Assembly: GCF_009857475.1 (NCBI RefSeq)
Contig: NZ_WWCJ01000003.1
Location: 203,833-267,832, forward strand
Length of the DNA: 64,000 bases
Origin: Pseudoduganella guangdongensis
Lineage (GTDB): Bacteria > Pseudomonadota > Gammaproteobacteria > Burkholderiales > Burkholderiaceae_D
Direction of reading: 5' to 3'
Shown here: piece by piece, positions 36,029-43,905 of the stretch
How the letters are laid out: every line of letters begins with the position of its first letter
How positions within the stretch are numbered: the first letter of the stretch is position 1
Program-made: the position numbers and the translations under genes
The notes under the pieces: model-generated
Told to the model about the DNA's origin: nothing
What the model saw: only the letters and a program-made list of their open reading frames with translations
Database searches by the model: none

Positions 36029-38173
36029 ATGGCCCAACCCACCAATCTGGCCACCCAGGCCATGGAATACTGGACCGACGCCTGGCAGCGTTCCGTCCTG
36101 TTCATGGACGTGCTGTATCGGCGCGGCACCGAGCGCAATGCGCGCGAGCGGGAAACCGCGCCGCATGTGCTGAATTTCGAGTTCGAGACCGTGATCGACG
36201 GCCGCACCCTGGCGCGGCCGGTGAATTACTCGCTGATGCGCATCATCCCGCCGGATGGCATGGAGATTGACGACAGCAAGCGGCCCTTCATCGTGGTCGA
36301 CCCGCGCGCCGGGCACGGCCCGGGCATCGGCGGCATGAAGCAGGACAGCGAAATCGGCGTCGTGCTCAAGGCCGGCAATCCCTGTTATTTCATCGGCTTC
36401 CTGCCGGCGCCGGTGCCGGGGCAGACCATCGAGGATGTGTGCCATGCCGAAGCCCAGTTCATCGAGCAGGTGGCTTACCTGCATCCGGACGCGGAGGGCA
36501 AGCCGGCCCTGATCGGCAATTGCCAGGCGGGCTGGCAGATCATGATGACGGCCGCCCTGCATCCGGAGCTGTCCGGGCCCCTGGTGCTGGCCGGCGCGCC
36601 GCTGTCGTATTGGGCCGGGGTGCGCGGCAAGAATCCCTTGCGCTACCTGGGCGGGCTGACCGGCGGCACCTGGATGACCTCCCTGGCGGGCGACCTGGGA
36701 CACGGCAAGTTCGACGGCGCCCACCTGGTCAGCAATTTCGAGAGCATGAATCCTGCCAATACCTATTGGAAGAAGGGTTACCACGTGTATGCCAATGTCG
36801 ACACGGAGGAGAAGCGCTTCCTGGAGTTCGAGCGCTGGTGGGGCAACCCGGTGCTGCTGAATGCGGAGGAGATTCAGTTCATCACCGATAACCTGTTTGT
36901 CGGCAATCGCCTGAGCAACGGCACCATTCATGATTCGGACGGGCGCCGCATCGACTTGCGCAATATCCGTTCGCCGGTGGTGGTGTTCTGCTCGTGGGGC
37001 GACGATATCACGCCGCCGCAGCAGGCGCTGGGCTGGCTGCTCGACCTGTATGAGAACGACGCCGCCATGGTGGCGGGCGGGCAGACCGTGGTCTACACCT
37101 TGCACGAGTCGATCGGGCACCTGGGGATTTTCGTTTCGGCCTCGGTGGCGAACAAGGAGCATGACGAATTCACGCGCACCATGGATTTGATCGATGTGCT
37201 GCCGCCAGGCCTGTACGAGGCGGTCTTCATCGACAAGGGCGACGAGGGCGTGCACAGCCCCGAGCTGGCGGAAGGCAATTACGTGGTGCGTTTCGAGCGG
37301 CGCGACCTGAACGAGCTGCGCGCGCTGGGCGGCAATGACGACGAGGACGAGCGCCGTTTCGCCACGGTGGCACGGCTGTCGGAAATCAACCAGGGCCTGT
37401 ACCGCACCTTCATGAGCCCCTTGGTGCAGGCGATGACCAACGAGCATTCGGCGGAGTGGATGCGGCGCATGCATCCCTACCGCCTGCGCTACGAGCTGTT
37501 CTCCGACATGAACCCCTTCCTGAGCGGGATCAGCACGCTGGCGGAGCAGGTGCGGGCGCAGCGCAAGCCGGCTTCGCCCGATAATCCCTTCCTGCAGATG
37601 CAGGAGGCCGCCTCGCAGCAGATCGTGGCCGCGCTGGACCGCTACCAGGTGATGCGCGACCAGGCGGTGGAGCAGTTTTTCCTGTCTGCTTATGGGCACC
37701 CGCTGCTGCAAACGCTGGTTGGCTTGCGCGCCGATTCGGCCAATATCCGGCGCCGCATCGGACGCGATATCGCGCGCGAATCGGTGGTGGCCGCGCGCCG
37801 CACCGAAGCTGCCAAGCGCCTGGCCAGCGGCGGCGAGCGCGAAGCCGTGATGCGCGCCATCCTGTATATCGCCCGCAGCCCCGAGATGCGCGCCGCCGAC
37901 GAACGCGCCTTCGCCACGCTGCGCGAGCTGCGCATGCGCCTGCCGGCCAAGGAGCGCATGTCGCTGGCCCGCTTCAAGGAAATAGTGCAGGAGCAGAACA
38001 TGATCCTGCAGCTGGACGAAGAGCGCGCCATGGCCGCCCTGCCCAAGCTGCTGGCCGAGGTTGACCGCAAGCGCGCTTTGGAAGGCGTCCGCCAGATCAT
38101 GACCGCCTCCGGCAAGCTCGAAGGCGAAGCCCTCCGCCGCCTCACCCGCGTCGAACAGCTCTTCAACAGCTAG
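36029..38173 (+). CDS. DUF3141 alpha/beta hydrolase-like protein (PHA synthase-related)
   Basis: A 714-residue cytosolic protein. Residues about 60-390 look like an alpha/beta hydrolase with a nucleophile elbow GNCQAGWQ (Cys165), a candidate Asp at 325-326 (SWGDDITPP) and His364 (GHLGIF). A Cys in the elbow is the mark of polyhydroxyalkanoate synthases. The fold and length match the DUF3141 family, found beside phosphate acetyl/butyryltransferase genes elsewhere. The C-terminal 300 residues are a charged helical region with a MRDQAVEQFF-type segment. A role in polyester or acyl metabolism is inference. The ATG follows GACGAGGAG. No partner gene is near; typA ends upstream and a large hairpin follows. 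Confidence 0.8.
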   Translation: MAQPTNLATQAMEYWTDAWQRSVLFMDVLYRRGTERNARERETAPHVLNFEFETVIDGRTLARPVNYSLMRIIPPDGMEIDDSKRPFIVVDPRAGHGPGIGGMKQDSEIGVVLKAGNPCYFIGFLPAPVPGQTIEDVCHAEAQFIEQVAYLHPDAEGKPALIGNCQAGWQIMMTAALHPELSGPLVLAGAPLSYWAGVRGKNPLRYLGGLTGGTWMTSLAGDLGHGKFDGAHLVSNFESMNPANTYWKKGYHVYANVDTEEKRFLEFERWWGNPVLLNAEEIQFITDNLFVGNRLSNGTIHDSDGRRIDLRNIRSPVVVFCSWGDDITPPQQALGWLLDLYENDAAMVAGGQTVVYTLHESIGHLGIFVSASVANKEHDEFTRTMDLIDVLPPGLYEAVFIDKGDEGVHSPELAEGNYVVRFERRDLNELRALGGNDDEDERRFATVARLSEINQGLYRTFMSPLVQAMTNEHSAEWMRRMHPYRLRYELFSDMNPFLSGISTLAEQVRAQRKPASPDNPFLQMQEAASQQIVAALDRYQVMRDQAVEQFFLSAYGHPLLQTLVGLRADSANIRRRIGRDIARESVVAARRTEAAKRLASGGEREAVMRAILYIARSPEMRAADERAFATLRELRMRLPAKERMSLARFKEIVQEQNMILQLDEERAMAALPKLLAEVDRKRALEGVRQIMTASGKLEGEALRRLTRVEQLFNS

Positions 38174-38179
38174 CTTTAA

Positions 38180-38263
38180 AAATGTCCACCTTGGGGTCAG
38201 GAAGAAAAGTGGACATTCCCTAAGGAATGTCCACTTTTCTTCCTGACCCCAAGGTGGACATTT
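38180..38263. repeat. 84-base perfect palindrome (40-bp arms)
   Basis: Arms 38180-38219 and 38224-38263 are perfectly inverted copies around the four bases CTAA. Each arm contains GGGGTCAGGAAG and two GTGGACATT blocks, tying it to the GGGGTCAG repeats at 22.6 and 34.0 kb. It lies seven bases after the DUF3141 stop and ends eight bases before the dusA -10 box, so it may act as terminator stem, insulator or regulatory hairpin. Such a long perfect cruciform-capable repeat is rare in coding-dense DNA. Confidence 0.95.
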
Positions 38264-38270
38264 CTGCCTG

Positions 38271-38276
38271 TATAAT
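38271..38276 (+). promoter_or_regulatory. -10 box of dusA
   Basis: Perfect TATAAT with a TG directly before it. The -35 position falls inside the right arm of the palindrome, with no good match there. Confidence 0.5.
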
Positions 38277-38305
38277 GTGCAGCCCTCGATTTTTTGCTTG
38301 CCATT

Positions 38306-39301
38306 ATGTCCTCTTCGATCATGCCGAAAGCTTCCCGCCGTTTGTCCGTGGCGCCGATGATGGATTGGACGGATCGCCATTGCCGTCATTTCCATCGCTT
38401 GATCTCGCAGTACACCTGGCTGTATACGGAGATGGTGACGACCGGGGCGCTTGTCTACGGCGATGTGGAGCGCCATCTGCGCTTCAATGAGGAGGAGCAT
38501 CCGGTGGCGCTGCAGCTGGGCGGCTCGGATCCTAAGGACCTGGCCATTTCCGCCAAACTGGGCGAGAAGTGGGGCTACGATGAAATCAACCTTAACTGCG
38601 GCTGCCCGTCGGAGCGGGTGCAGAAGGGGGCCTTCGGCGCTTGCCTGATGTCGGAGCCGGAACTGGTGCGCGATTGCGTCAAGGCGATGAAGGATGCGGT
38701 GCAGATTGATGTCACGGTCAAGCACCGGATCGGCATCGATTACGAGGAGAGCTACGATTTCGTGCGCGATTTCGTGGGCACGGTGGCGGAAGCCGGTTGC
38801 ACCACCTTTATCGTGCATGCCCGTAACGCGATCCTGAAGGGCTTGTCGCCCAAGGAAAACCGCGAAATCCCGCCGCTGAAGTATGAGTACGCCTACCAGC
38901 TGAAAAAAGACTTCCCGCAATTCGAGATCCTGATCAATGGCGGCATCAAGACGCTGGAGGAGATCGATAGCCACCTGGAGCACGTGGACGGCGTCATGCT
39001 GGGCCGCGAGGCTTACCACAACCCTTACCTGATGGCTGCTTTCGACCAGCGCTATTACGGCGCCACCAGCGAGCCGCGCAGCCGCCAGCAAGTGCTGGAG
39101 GCGATGATCCCGTATATCGAGGAGCAGCTGGCGAAGGAGGGCGCGCGCGGCCTGAAGATCAATACCATCACGCGCCACCTGCTGGGCATCGCCCAGGGCT
39201 TGAAGGGGGCGCGCCAATATCGCCAGACTTTGTCCGATGCGAAGCAGTTGGCGGCTGGCAATCCCCGCATTTTGCTGGACGCGTTCGCCCGAACCGCGTA
39301 A
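38306..39301 (+). CDS. dusA: tRNA-dihydrouridine(20/20a) synthase
   Basis: An FMN-dependent enzyme that reduces uridine 20 and 20a in the D loop of tRNA. From ATG 38306 it has 331 residues; a TTG at 38294 and an ATG at 38324 are alternatives and none has a strong ribosome site. Motifs: VAPMMDWTDRHCRHFHR, NLNCGCPSERVQKGAFGACLM with the catalytic Cys, HARNAILKGLSPKENR, INGGIKTLEE and MLGREAYHNPY. The HAR(N/K)A..GLSPKENR segment is specific for DusA. Stand-alone gene. Confidence 0.94.
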   Translation: MSSSIMPKASRRLSVAPMMDWTDRHCRHFHRLISQYTWLYTEMVTTGALVYGDVERHLRFNEEEHPVALQLGGSDPKDLAISAKLGEKWGYDEINLNCGCPSERVQKGAFGACLMSEPELVRDCVKAMKDAVQIDVTVKHRIGIDYEESYDFVRDFVGTVAEAGCTTFIVHARNAILKGLSPKENREIPPLKYEYAYQLKKDFPQFEILINGGIKTLEEIDSHLEHVDGVMLGREAYHNPYLMAAFDQRYYGATSEPRSRQQVLEAMIPYIEEQLAKEGARGLKINTITRHLLGIAQGLKGARQYRQTLSDAKQLAAGNPRILLDAFARTA

Positions 39302-39397
39302 ACACAAGAAATCCTGCGCATTCACTTCCGTTTGCCGCTGCGGCAGAGCTCTTTCTCAAAAGAAAGTTCGCATGCCCACATTTTGAGCAAAATTTGC

Positions 39398-39426
39398 TTG
39401 CCGTGCGGAAACCTCAAGACTATAAT
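39398..39426 (+). promoter_or_regulatory. Promoter of the chemoreceptor gene
   Basis: TTGCCG (39398-39403), 17 bases, perfect TATAAT (39421-39426). This is a sigma-70 promoter, not the flagellar sigma-28 type, and gives a leader of about 210 bases. Confidence 0.6.
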
Positions 39427-39432
39427 TTCGCT

Positions 39433-39645
39433 GATACACACATGCTATTTACGGTTCCTACCGTGTGTTTTAGGGATGAAATACGACAGGTTTCGTCCCG
39501 CGGCGACAGCGATCTTTGCATTCGCAGTCATAGTTTGCTACTGTCGCTACTTGCGTAGCAGCAAGTGTCAGTGGATGCAGTAAATATTTCTTTGCTGCAT
39601 CTTAGGCAGTCAACAACCGTGTCACTTCTATAAATAAGAGCCGAA
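39433..39645 (+). promoter_or_regulatory. Long structured 5' leader of the chemoreceptor gene
   Basis: About 210 bases with several potential hairpins: GGGATGAAA with TTTCGTCCC (39473-39499), GCGACAG with CTGTCGC (about 39503-39547), GCTAC-TTGC-GTAGC (39546-39559), and GATGCAG with CTGCATC shortly before 39612. The second and third overlap and could be alternatives. I cannot match it to the known cyclic-di-GMP riboswitches often found before such genes, but a riboswitch or RNA control element is possible. No gene is seen in it. Confidence 0.45.
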
Positions 39646-41373
39646 ATGAATTTGAGTAAAATGAAGGTAGGGACCCGTCTTGGTCTCGGTTTTGCACTGG
39701 TACTGGCGTTCCTCGTCATTATCACCATCGTCGGTATCTGGCGCATGGCTCAGATTCAGGACCGCCTGGATCACGTAGTAAGTGTCAACTCTGTCGCTAC
39801 CCGTCTGGTAGTGGACATGCGCAATAACGTCAATGAACGCATCAACGGCCTGAAGGTCCTGACCCTGATGTCCGATCCGGCCGATATGGAACCGGAAATG
39901 AAACGCCTGTCCGACCAAGGCGCCAAGTACGATGAACTGAGCAAGAAGCTGAGCGCGCTGTACGCGGCCAACGCCACGCCGGAAGAGAAGTCTCTGCTGG
40001 CCCAGGTGAAAGAGCACGAAGCGGTGGCTCTGCCGGCAATCAAGAAAGCATCCGAACTGTGGCTGGCCAATGATGCCGTGGGCGCGACCCGTATCCTGAT
40101 CAAGGAAATCCGTCCGGCGCAGAAGAAGTGGATGGACGCGCTGGAACAGCTGGCCACCCTGGAAGACAAACTGAACGAAGAGATGAAGGTGGAAGCGGCG
40201 GAAGGCTTCGCTTCGGCCCGCCTGTTCATGATCGTTGCCGGCATCGCTGCCGTGGTGATCTCGGTGGGTGCGGCGTGGATGATCACCCGTGGCCTGCTCA
40301 AGCAGCTGGGCGGCGAGCCTGACTACACCGCATCGATCGCTGGCGCCATCGCCAACGGCGACCTGTCGGTGAACATCGACACCACCTCGACCGACAAGGA
40401 CTCCCTGCTGGTCGAAATCAAGGAAATGCGCAACAGCCTGGTTGAAATCGTTGGCCAGGTACGCCAGGGCACCGAAACCATCGGCACCGCTTCGCGCGAA
40501 ATCGCCGCCGGTAACATCGACCTGTCGTCGCGTACTGAAATGCAGGCTTCCTCGCTGGAGAAGACCGCTTCCGCGATGGAAGAACTGACTTCCACCGTGA
40601 AGCAGAATGCCGACAACGCCCGTGAAGCGAACCAGTTGGCCGCTTCGGCGTCGGACGTGGCCCTGAAGGGTGGCCAGGTGGTATCGCAAGTGGTTGAGAC
40701 CATGAGCTCGATCAATGAGTCCGCCAACAAGATCGTGGACATCATCGGCGTCATCGATGGCATCGCCTTCCAGACCAACATCCTGGCGCTGAACGCTGCG
40801 GTGGAAGCGGCCCGTGCCGGTGAACAAGGCCGTGGCTTCGCGGTGGTGGCATCCGAAGTGCGTAACCTGGCCCAGCGTTCCGCTGGCGCGGCGAAAGAGA
40901 TCAAGTCCCTGATCGGCGACTCCGTCGAGAAAGTGGAGCGCGGTTCGAAACTGGTGGGCCAGGCTGGCGTGACCATGGATGAAGTGGTGGCGTCGGTGCG
41001 CCGCGTGACCGACATCATGAGCGAGATCGCTTCCGCTTCGCAGGAGCAGAGCGCCGGCATCGAGCAGGTCAACGTGTCGATCATCGAGATGGACGCCATG
41101 ACCCAGCAGAATGCTGCCCTGGTGGAAGAAGCTGCCGCCGCGGCGCAGTCGCTGCAAGACCAGGCTGGCGAACTGGCCCGCGTGGTATCGATCTTCAAGC
41201 TGGATGCGGAAGCTGAATACGCGCTGACCGCACACAAGCCAGTCGCCAAGCAAACCGCAGTCGCCGTGGTGCCCAAGGCAGCGGCCAAGCGTCCTGCCGC
41301 TGCCAAGCCGGCAGCTGCGCCAAAGAAAGTTGTCGCCGCTACCGCCGGTAGCGACGAGTGGGAAGAATTTTAA
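39646..41373 (+). CDS. Methyl-accepting chemotaxis protein with CheR-docking tail
   Basis: A 575-residue inner membrane chemoreceptor. Helices at about 10-32 and 190-212 flank a four-helix-bundle ligand domain ([18 protein letters not shown]). A HAMP-like linker follows, then the cytoplasmic coiled coil with the conserved tip [20 protein letters not shown] and methylation helices on both sides ([20 protein letters not shown]). The last residues EWEEF form a xWxxF pentapeptide of the kind that tethers CheR and CheB, after an Ala/Lys/Pro-rich flexible linker. No other chemotaxis genes are near. Two small TonB-domain genes follow at 47 and 32 bases and may be co-transcribed. Confidence 0.94.
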   Translation: MNLSKMKVGTRLGLGFALVLAFLVIITIVGIWRMAQIQDRLDHVVSVNSVATRLVVDMRNNVNERINGLKVLTLMSDPADMEPEMKRLSDQGAKYDELSKKLSALYAANATPEEKSLLAQVKEHEAVALPAIKKASELWLANDAVGATRILIKEIRPAQKKWMDALEQLATLEDKLNEEMKVEAAEGFASARLFMIVAGIAAVVISVGAAWMITRGLLKQLGGEPDYTASIAGAIANGDLSVNIDTTSTDKDSLLVEIKEMRNSLVEIVGQVRQGTETIGTASREIAAGNIDLSSRTEMQASSLEKTASAMEELTSTVKQNADNAREANQLAASASDVALKGGQVVSQVVETMSSINESANKIVDIIGVIDGIAFQTNILALNAAVEAARAGEQGRGFAVVASEVRNLAQRSAGAAKEIKSLIGDSVEKVERGSKLVGQAGVTMDEVVASVRRVTDIMSEIASASQEQSAGIEQVNVSIIEMDAMTQQNAALVEEAAAAAQSLQDQAGELARVVSIFKLDAEAEYALTAHKPVAKQTAVAVVPKAAAKRPAAAKPAAAPKKVVAATAGSDEWEEF

Positions 41374-41420
41374 TAATTGGGCATAGACCCGCAGTTTTTT
41401 AAATTTTGATTGGGATAAAA

Positions 41421-41753
41421 ATGAACAAGCGTCTGATCGGCTTCATCGCAGCATCCATCGTTTCCGCTTCCGCTTTCGCGGCTGATACCCCAGCAGTATT
41501 CGATGCCAAGAATTGCAAGGCCGAATACCCAAAGGCTTCGCTGCTGAATGAAGAGCAAGGTTCCGTGACCATGTCCTTCCTGGTGTCCGCCGGAGGCGAA
41601 GTGCTGGATTCCAAAGTCGACAAGTCCAGCGGTTTCAAGAACCTGGACAAGGCTGCGGTCAAAGCCATCAGCGCTTGCAAATTCAAGCCAGGCACCAAGG
41701 ACGGCGCTGTAGCCCAGACCTGGACCAAAGTCGATTACGTTTGGTCGCTGTAA
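41421..41753 (+). CDS. Secreted TonB C-terminal-domain protein A
   Basis: 110 residues from the ATG at 41421 behind GGGA. A signal peptide ends at AFAA; the rest is a lone TonB C-terminal fold: CKAEYPKASLLNEEQGSVTMS, VLDSKVDKSSGFKNLDKAAV and ACKFKPGT. Normal TonB has a membrane anchor and a Pro-rich arm; both are missing, so it cannot transmit energy by itself. Two Cys (in NCKAEYP and ACKFKP) might make a disulfide. It could bind TonB boxes of receptors in the periplasm or cap them. Roughly two thirds identical to its neighbour, so a tandem duplicate. Confidence 0.82.
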   Translation: MNKRLIGFIAASIVSASAFAADTPAVFDAKNCKAEYPKASLLNEEQGSVTMSFLVSAGGEVLDSKVDKSSGFKNLDKAAVKAISACKFKPGTKDGAVAQTWTKVDYVWSL

Positions 41754-41785
41754 TTCATTTCACTCTCATTCAGTAGGGGAACATC

Positions 41786-42121
41786 ATGATCACGAAGTTG
41801 AGTGTTATGGCAGTAGCGCTCGCAATGGGCGCATCGGCTTTCGCCGCCGACGTACCGGCATCTTTCGATGCCAAGAATTGCAAGGCTGAGTATCCGAAGG
41901 CCTCCCTGATGAACGAGGAGCAGGGCACCGTCAGCATGTCCTTCCTGGTGGCCGCCAACGGCGACGTCAAGGATTCCAAGCTGGACAAGTCGTCCGGCTT
42001 CAAAAACCTGGACAAAGCAGCGCTGAAAGCATTGAGCGCCTGCAAGTTCAAGCCGGGCACCAAGGACGGCGCACCGGCCGAAACCTGGACCAAGGTGGAC
42101 TACGCCTGGAAACTGGACTAA
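41786..42121 (+). CDS. Secreted TonB C-terminal-domain protein B
   Basis: 111 residues, with the same layout as the previous gene: signal peptide to AFAA, then NCKAEYPKASLMNEEQGTVS, VKDSKLDKSSGFKNLDKAAL and ACKFKPGTKDGAPAETWTKV. AGGGGA precedes the ATG by nine bases. The pair arose by duplication and is followed by a shared terminator. The signature is that of energy-transducer TonB, but only the periplasmic domain is present. Function unknown; inference as for its neighbour. Confidence 0.82.
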   Translation: MITKLSVMAVALAMGASAFAADVPASFDAKNCKAEYPKASLMNEEQGTVSMSFLVAANGDVKDSKLDKSSGFKNLDKAALKALSACKFKPGTKDGAPAETWTKVDYAWKLD

Positions 42122-42140
42122 ACCAGTCGCCCTGTACAAG

Positions 42141-42168
42141 AAAACGGCCCCTCGCGGGCCGTTTTTTT
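42141..42168 (+). terminator. Terminator after the TonB-domain pair
   Basis: Ten pairs (AAAACGGCCC with GGGCCGTTTT), five-base loop and a T run. Confidence 0.93.
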
Positions 42169-42183
42169 GTTAATCTAGCTTCC

Positions 42184-42747
42184 ATGAAATTACTGTTTCT
42201 CGTCCCACTAGCCGGCATGCTGTTTTCCGGTTGCGCCATGTGGCGCAATCCGAACGATCCGGCCCGCAACAAGCAGTACGTGGTGGTGATCAACGCCATG
42301 ACCTGGCCGGACTCCGCCTCGGGCCAAATGCAGGGTAAGCGCACCGTCTGGCCGCTGGAGCAACTGGGCAACCACGAGGAGCTGTTCCCGCTGGCCCAGC
42401 TCAAACACTGCCCGCCTGCCTTGCCCTGCGCCTGGGGCGTGCTGAGCGCTTCGCGCAATGTGACGCGCTATCAGTACGAAGCGGGCGGCGTCACGCTGGA
42501 CCTGGGCATGAATGTCGATGTGCACCGCCGCCAGCAGGACCGCCGCCGCAATTCCCATACCTCGATCGCGATTCCGGCCGATGTGCCGGCCATGAGCTAC
42601 CAGCGCGTGGTGCAGGAAACGGTCTCCCTGCCGTATGGCAAGGTGTACAGCGTGGAGATGGACTACGGCATCAAGTACCAGCTGTGCGCGCAGCGCATGG
42701 ATGCGTCGGGCCGACCGCTCGACAAGTGCGACATTCCGCCCATCTGA
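42184..42747 (+). CDS. Hypothetical lipoprotein
   Basis: 187 residues. The signal peptide ends in a lipobox LFSGC, so it should be lipid-anchored at Cys17. The mature part has WRNPNDPARNKQYVVVINAMTWPDS and a pair of Cys around CPPALPC. I do not recognise a family. It starts 15 bases after a terminator, so its own promoter may overlap that region. Probably outer membrane or periplasmic face. Confidence 0.75.
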   Translation: MKLLFLVPLAGMLFSGCAMWRNPNDPARNKQYVVVINAMTWPDSASGQMQGKRTVWPLEQLGNHEELFPLAQLKHCPPALPCAWGVLSASRNVTRYQYEAGGVTLDLGMNVDVHRRQQDRRRNSHTSIAIPADVPAMSYQRVVQETVSLPYGKVYSVEMDYGIKYQLCAQRMDASGRPLDKCDIPPI

Positions 42748-42830
42748 GCTGGCCGCTGTAAGCGTTTGTAAAAGCGGCGGCGCCAGCGCGAATATTCCCT
42801 ATAGTTGAATACTGTGAGGGAGAAACTGCG

Positions 42831-43172
42831 ATGAAAACTTTGATGATCTTGCCGCTGCTGGCCCTGGGCCTGACCGGTTGCGCTGTACAACAGCCTGCGC
42901 GCTATGCGTCGGGCAATCCGTATGAGTGGCAAACCGTGTCGGTGACGCCGGTGCCGTATGGCACGGCGGCGCGTTCCGGGGCCCCGGTGACGTATTCAAG
43001 CGAGCCGGTGTATGTACAGCAGCAGCCCGTGTATGCGGCGCCGCAGCCGGTGTATGTGCCGCAGCCGTTCTATGCGCCGGCGCCGGCCTATGTCTATCCG
43101 CCGGTGACGATCGGTTTCGACTTCCTCTTCACCAACCGGCATTGGCGTGGCCGGGGCCACCGCCACCGCTGA
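42831..43172 (+). CDS. Small Pro/Tyr/Val-rich lipoprotein
   Basis: 113 residues. Signal peptide with lipobox LTGC (Cys17). The middle has repeated PVYV, PVYA and QPVY units (about residues 58-88), and the end is very basic (RHWRGRGHRHR). Similar PVY-repeat lipoproteins occur in envelopes of betaproteobacteria with unknown function. The ATG follows GGGAGAA. It is convergent with the tiny membrane protein gene that follows; the two stop codons touch. Confidence 0.72.
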   Translation: MKTLMILPLLALGLTGCAVQQPARYASGNPYEWQTVSVTPVPYGTAARSGAPVTYSSEPVYVQQQPVYAAPQPVYVPQPFYAPAPAYVYPPVTIGFDFLFTNRHWRGRGHRHR

Positions 43173-43286
43173 TTAGTGGAAGACGGGCGCGACGTGCATC
43201 AGCACGTCCGCCGAGCACAGCAGCCAAGTTGCAGAGGCCACCAGGCTGAGCAGCACGGCACTGCTTGTGTAGGGATGGTGGGACAT
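43173..43286 (-). CDS. 37-residue membrane protein
   Basis: A minus-strand frame from ATG at 43286 to TAA at 43173, too short for usual gene finders. It has an ideal AGGAG seven bases before the start. The protein begins MSHHPYTSS and then has a hydrophobic stretch of about 20 residues (AVLLSLVASATWLLCSA) with one Cys, and ends MHVAPVFH. It is likely a single-pass inner membrane microprotein. Function unknown. Confidence 0.6.
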   Translation of the reverse strand: MSHHPYTSSAVLLSLVASATWLLCSADVLMHVAPVFH

Positions 43287-43337
43287 GGTTACGCTCCTGC
43301 CTAAGATTTACCATCATCTTATCCAAGAGCAAACAAA

Positions 43338-43366
43338 AAAGGCATCGGATGGTTGCCGATGCCTTT
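43338..43366 (-). terminator. Terminator of the minus-strand unknown gene
   Basis: Eight GC-rich pairs (GGCATCGG with CCGATGCC), a seven-base loop, and a T run on the minus strand. It lies just after the stop of the 146-residue protein gene. Confidence 0.85.
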
Positions 43367-43385
43367 GTAGGACTATTGCTCGTGT

Positions 43386-43826
43386 TTATTTTTTACCCCA
43401 AAGTACCACTGGGCCGGCCGGCGCCGTATCCTGCGCATTCGACTGGGTCAGCCATTCGGTCACCCGCTCGGGTTCCTTCAGGGTGATGCCCGAGCCGTCG
43501 ATGTAGCCGACGAATTCCAGGTACTTGGCATTCAGCTTGGCCTTGGACACGGTCGGTGCCACCATGACCATGCGGTCGTAGGCCTTGCGGGCCTTATTCT
43601 CCCATTTGTGCAGGCTGGAGTCGTCGAAGCGATTGGCTTCGTAGTAGATAGTCAGCGTCCCGTCCGGGTTGCCGAAACCGACGATGCCGGCGCCGTGGCG
43701 GATGGTGGTGGAAGTGCTGACATCAAACTCCGCCGTTGGTACGAACACGCCGGCGCGACCGCCCACCGAGGGCAGGCCGATGGGCGTGTCCTTGCTGTAA
43801 GTAGTTAAATCTTTCAACTCCGACAT
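43386..43826 (-). CDS. Hypothetical protein, 146 residues
   Basis: I do not recognise the family. From the Met at 43826, behind GGAAG, it reads MSELKDLTTYSKDTPIGL; an ATG four codons earlier has no ribosome site. No signal peptide or membrane helix. It shows IRHGAGIVGFGNPDGTLTIYYEA and a helical WENKARKAYDRMVMV segment. The protein is soluble and probably cytosolic. It has its own terminator and stands alone. Confidence 0.6.
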   Translation of the reverse strand: MSELKDLTTYSKDTPIGLPSVGGRAGVFVPTAEFDVSTSTTIRHGAGIVGFGNPDGTLTIYYEANRFDDSSLHKWENKARKAYDRMVMVAPTVSKAKLNAKYLEFVGYIDGSGITLKEPERVTEWLTQSNAQDTAPAGPVVLWGKK

Positions 43827-43905
43827 GGCTTCTTCCATTTGCGCAAAATTTTTTCAGCCATTATTTTAGCGCCAAACTAATGCCACCGGGCAAAGCCATG
43901 CCGGT

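Noticed and set aside
35618..39325. Minus-strand open frame of 1235 codons across typA, the DUF3141 gene and dusA
   Set aside because: It runs antisense through three well-identified genes and through the long palindrome; it has no recognisable domain.
39573..39612. Sigma-28 (flagellar) promoter for the chemoreceptor gene
   Set aside because: No TAAA-N15-GCCGATAA-like sequence could be found; a good sigma-70 promoter is present further upstream.
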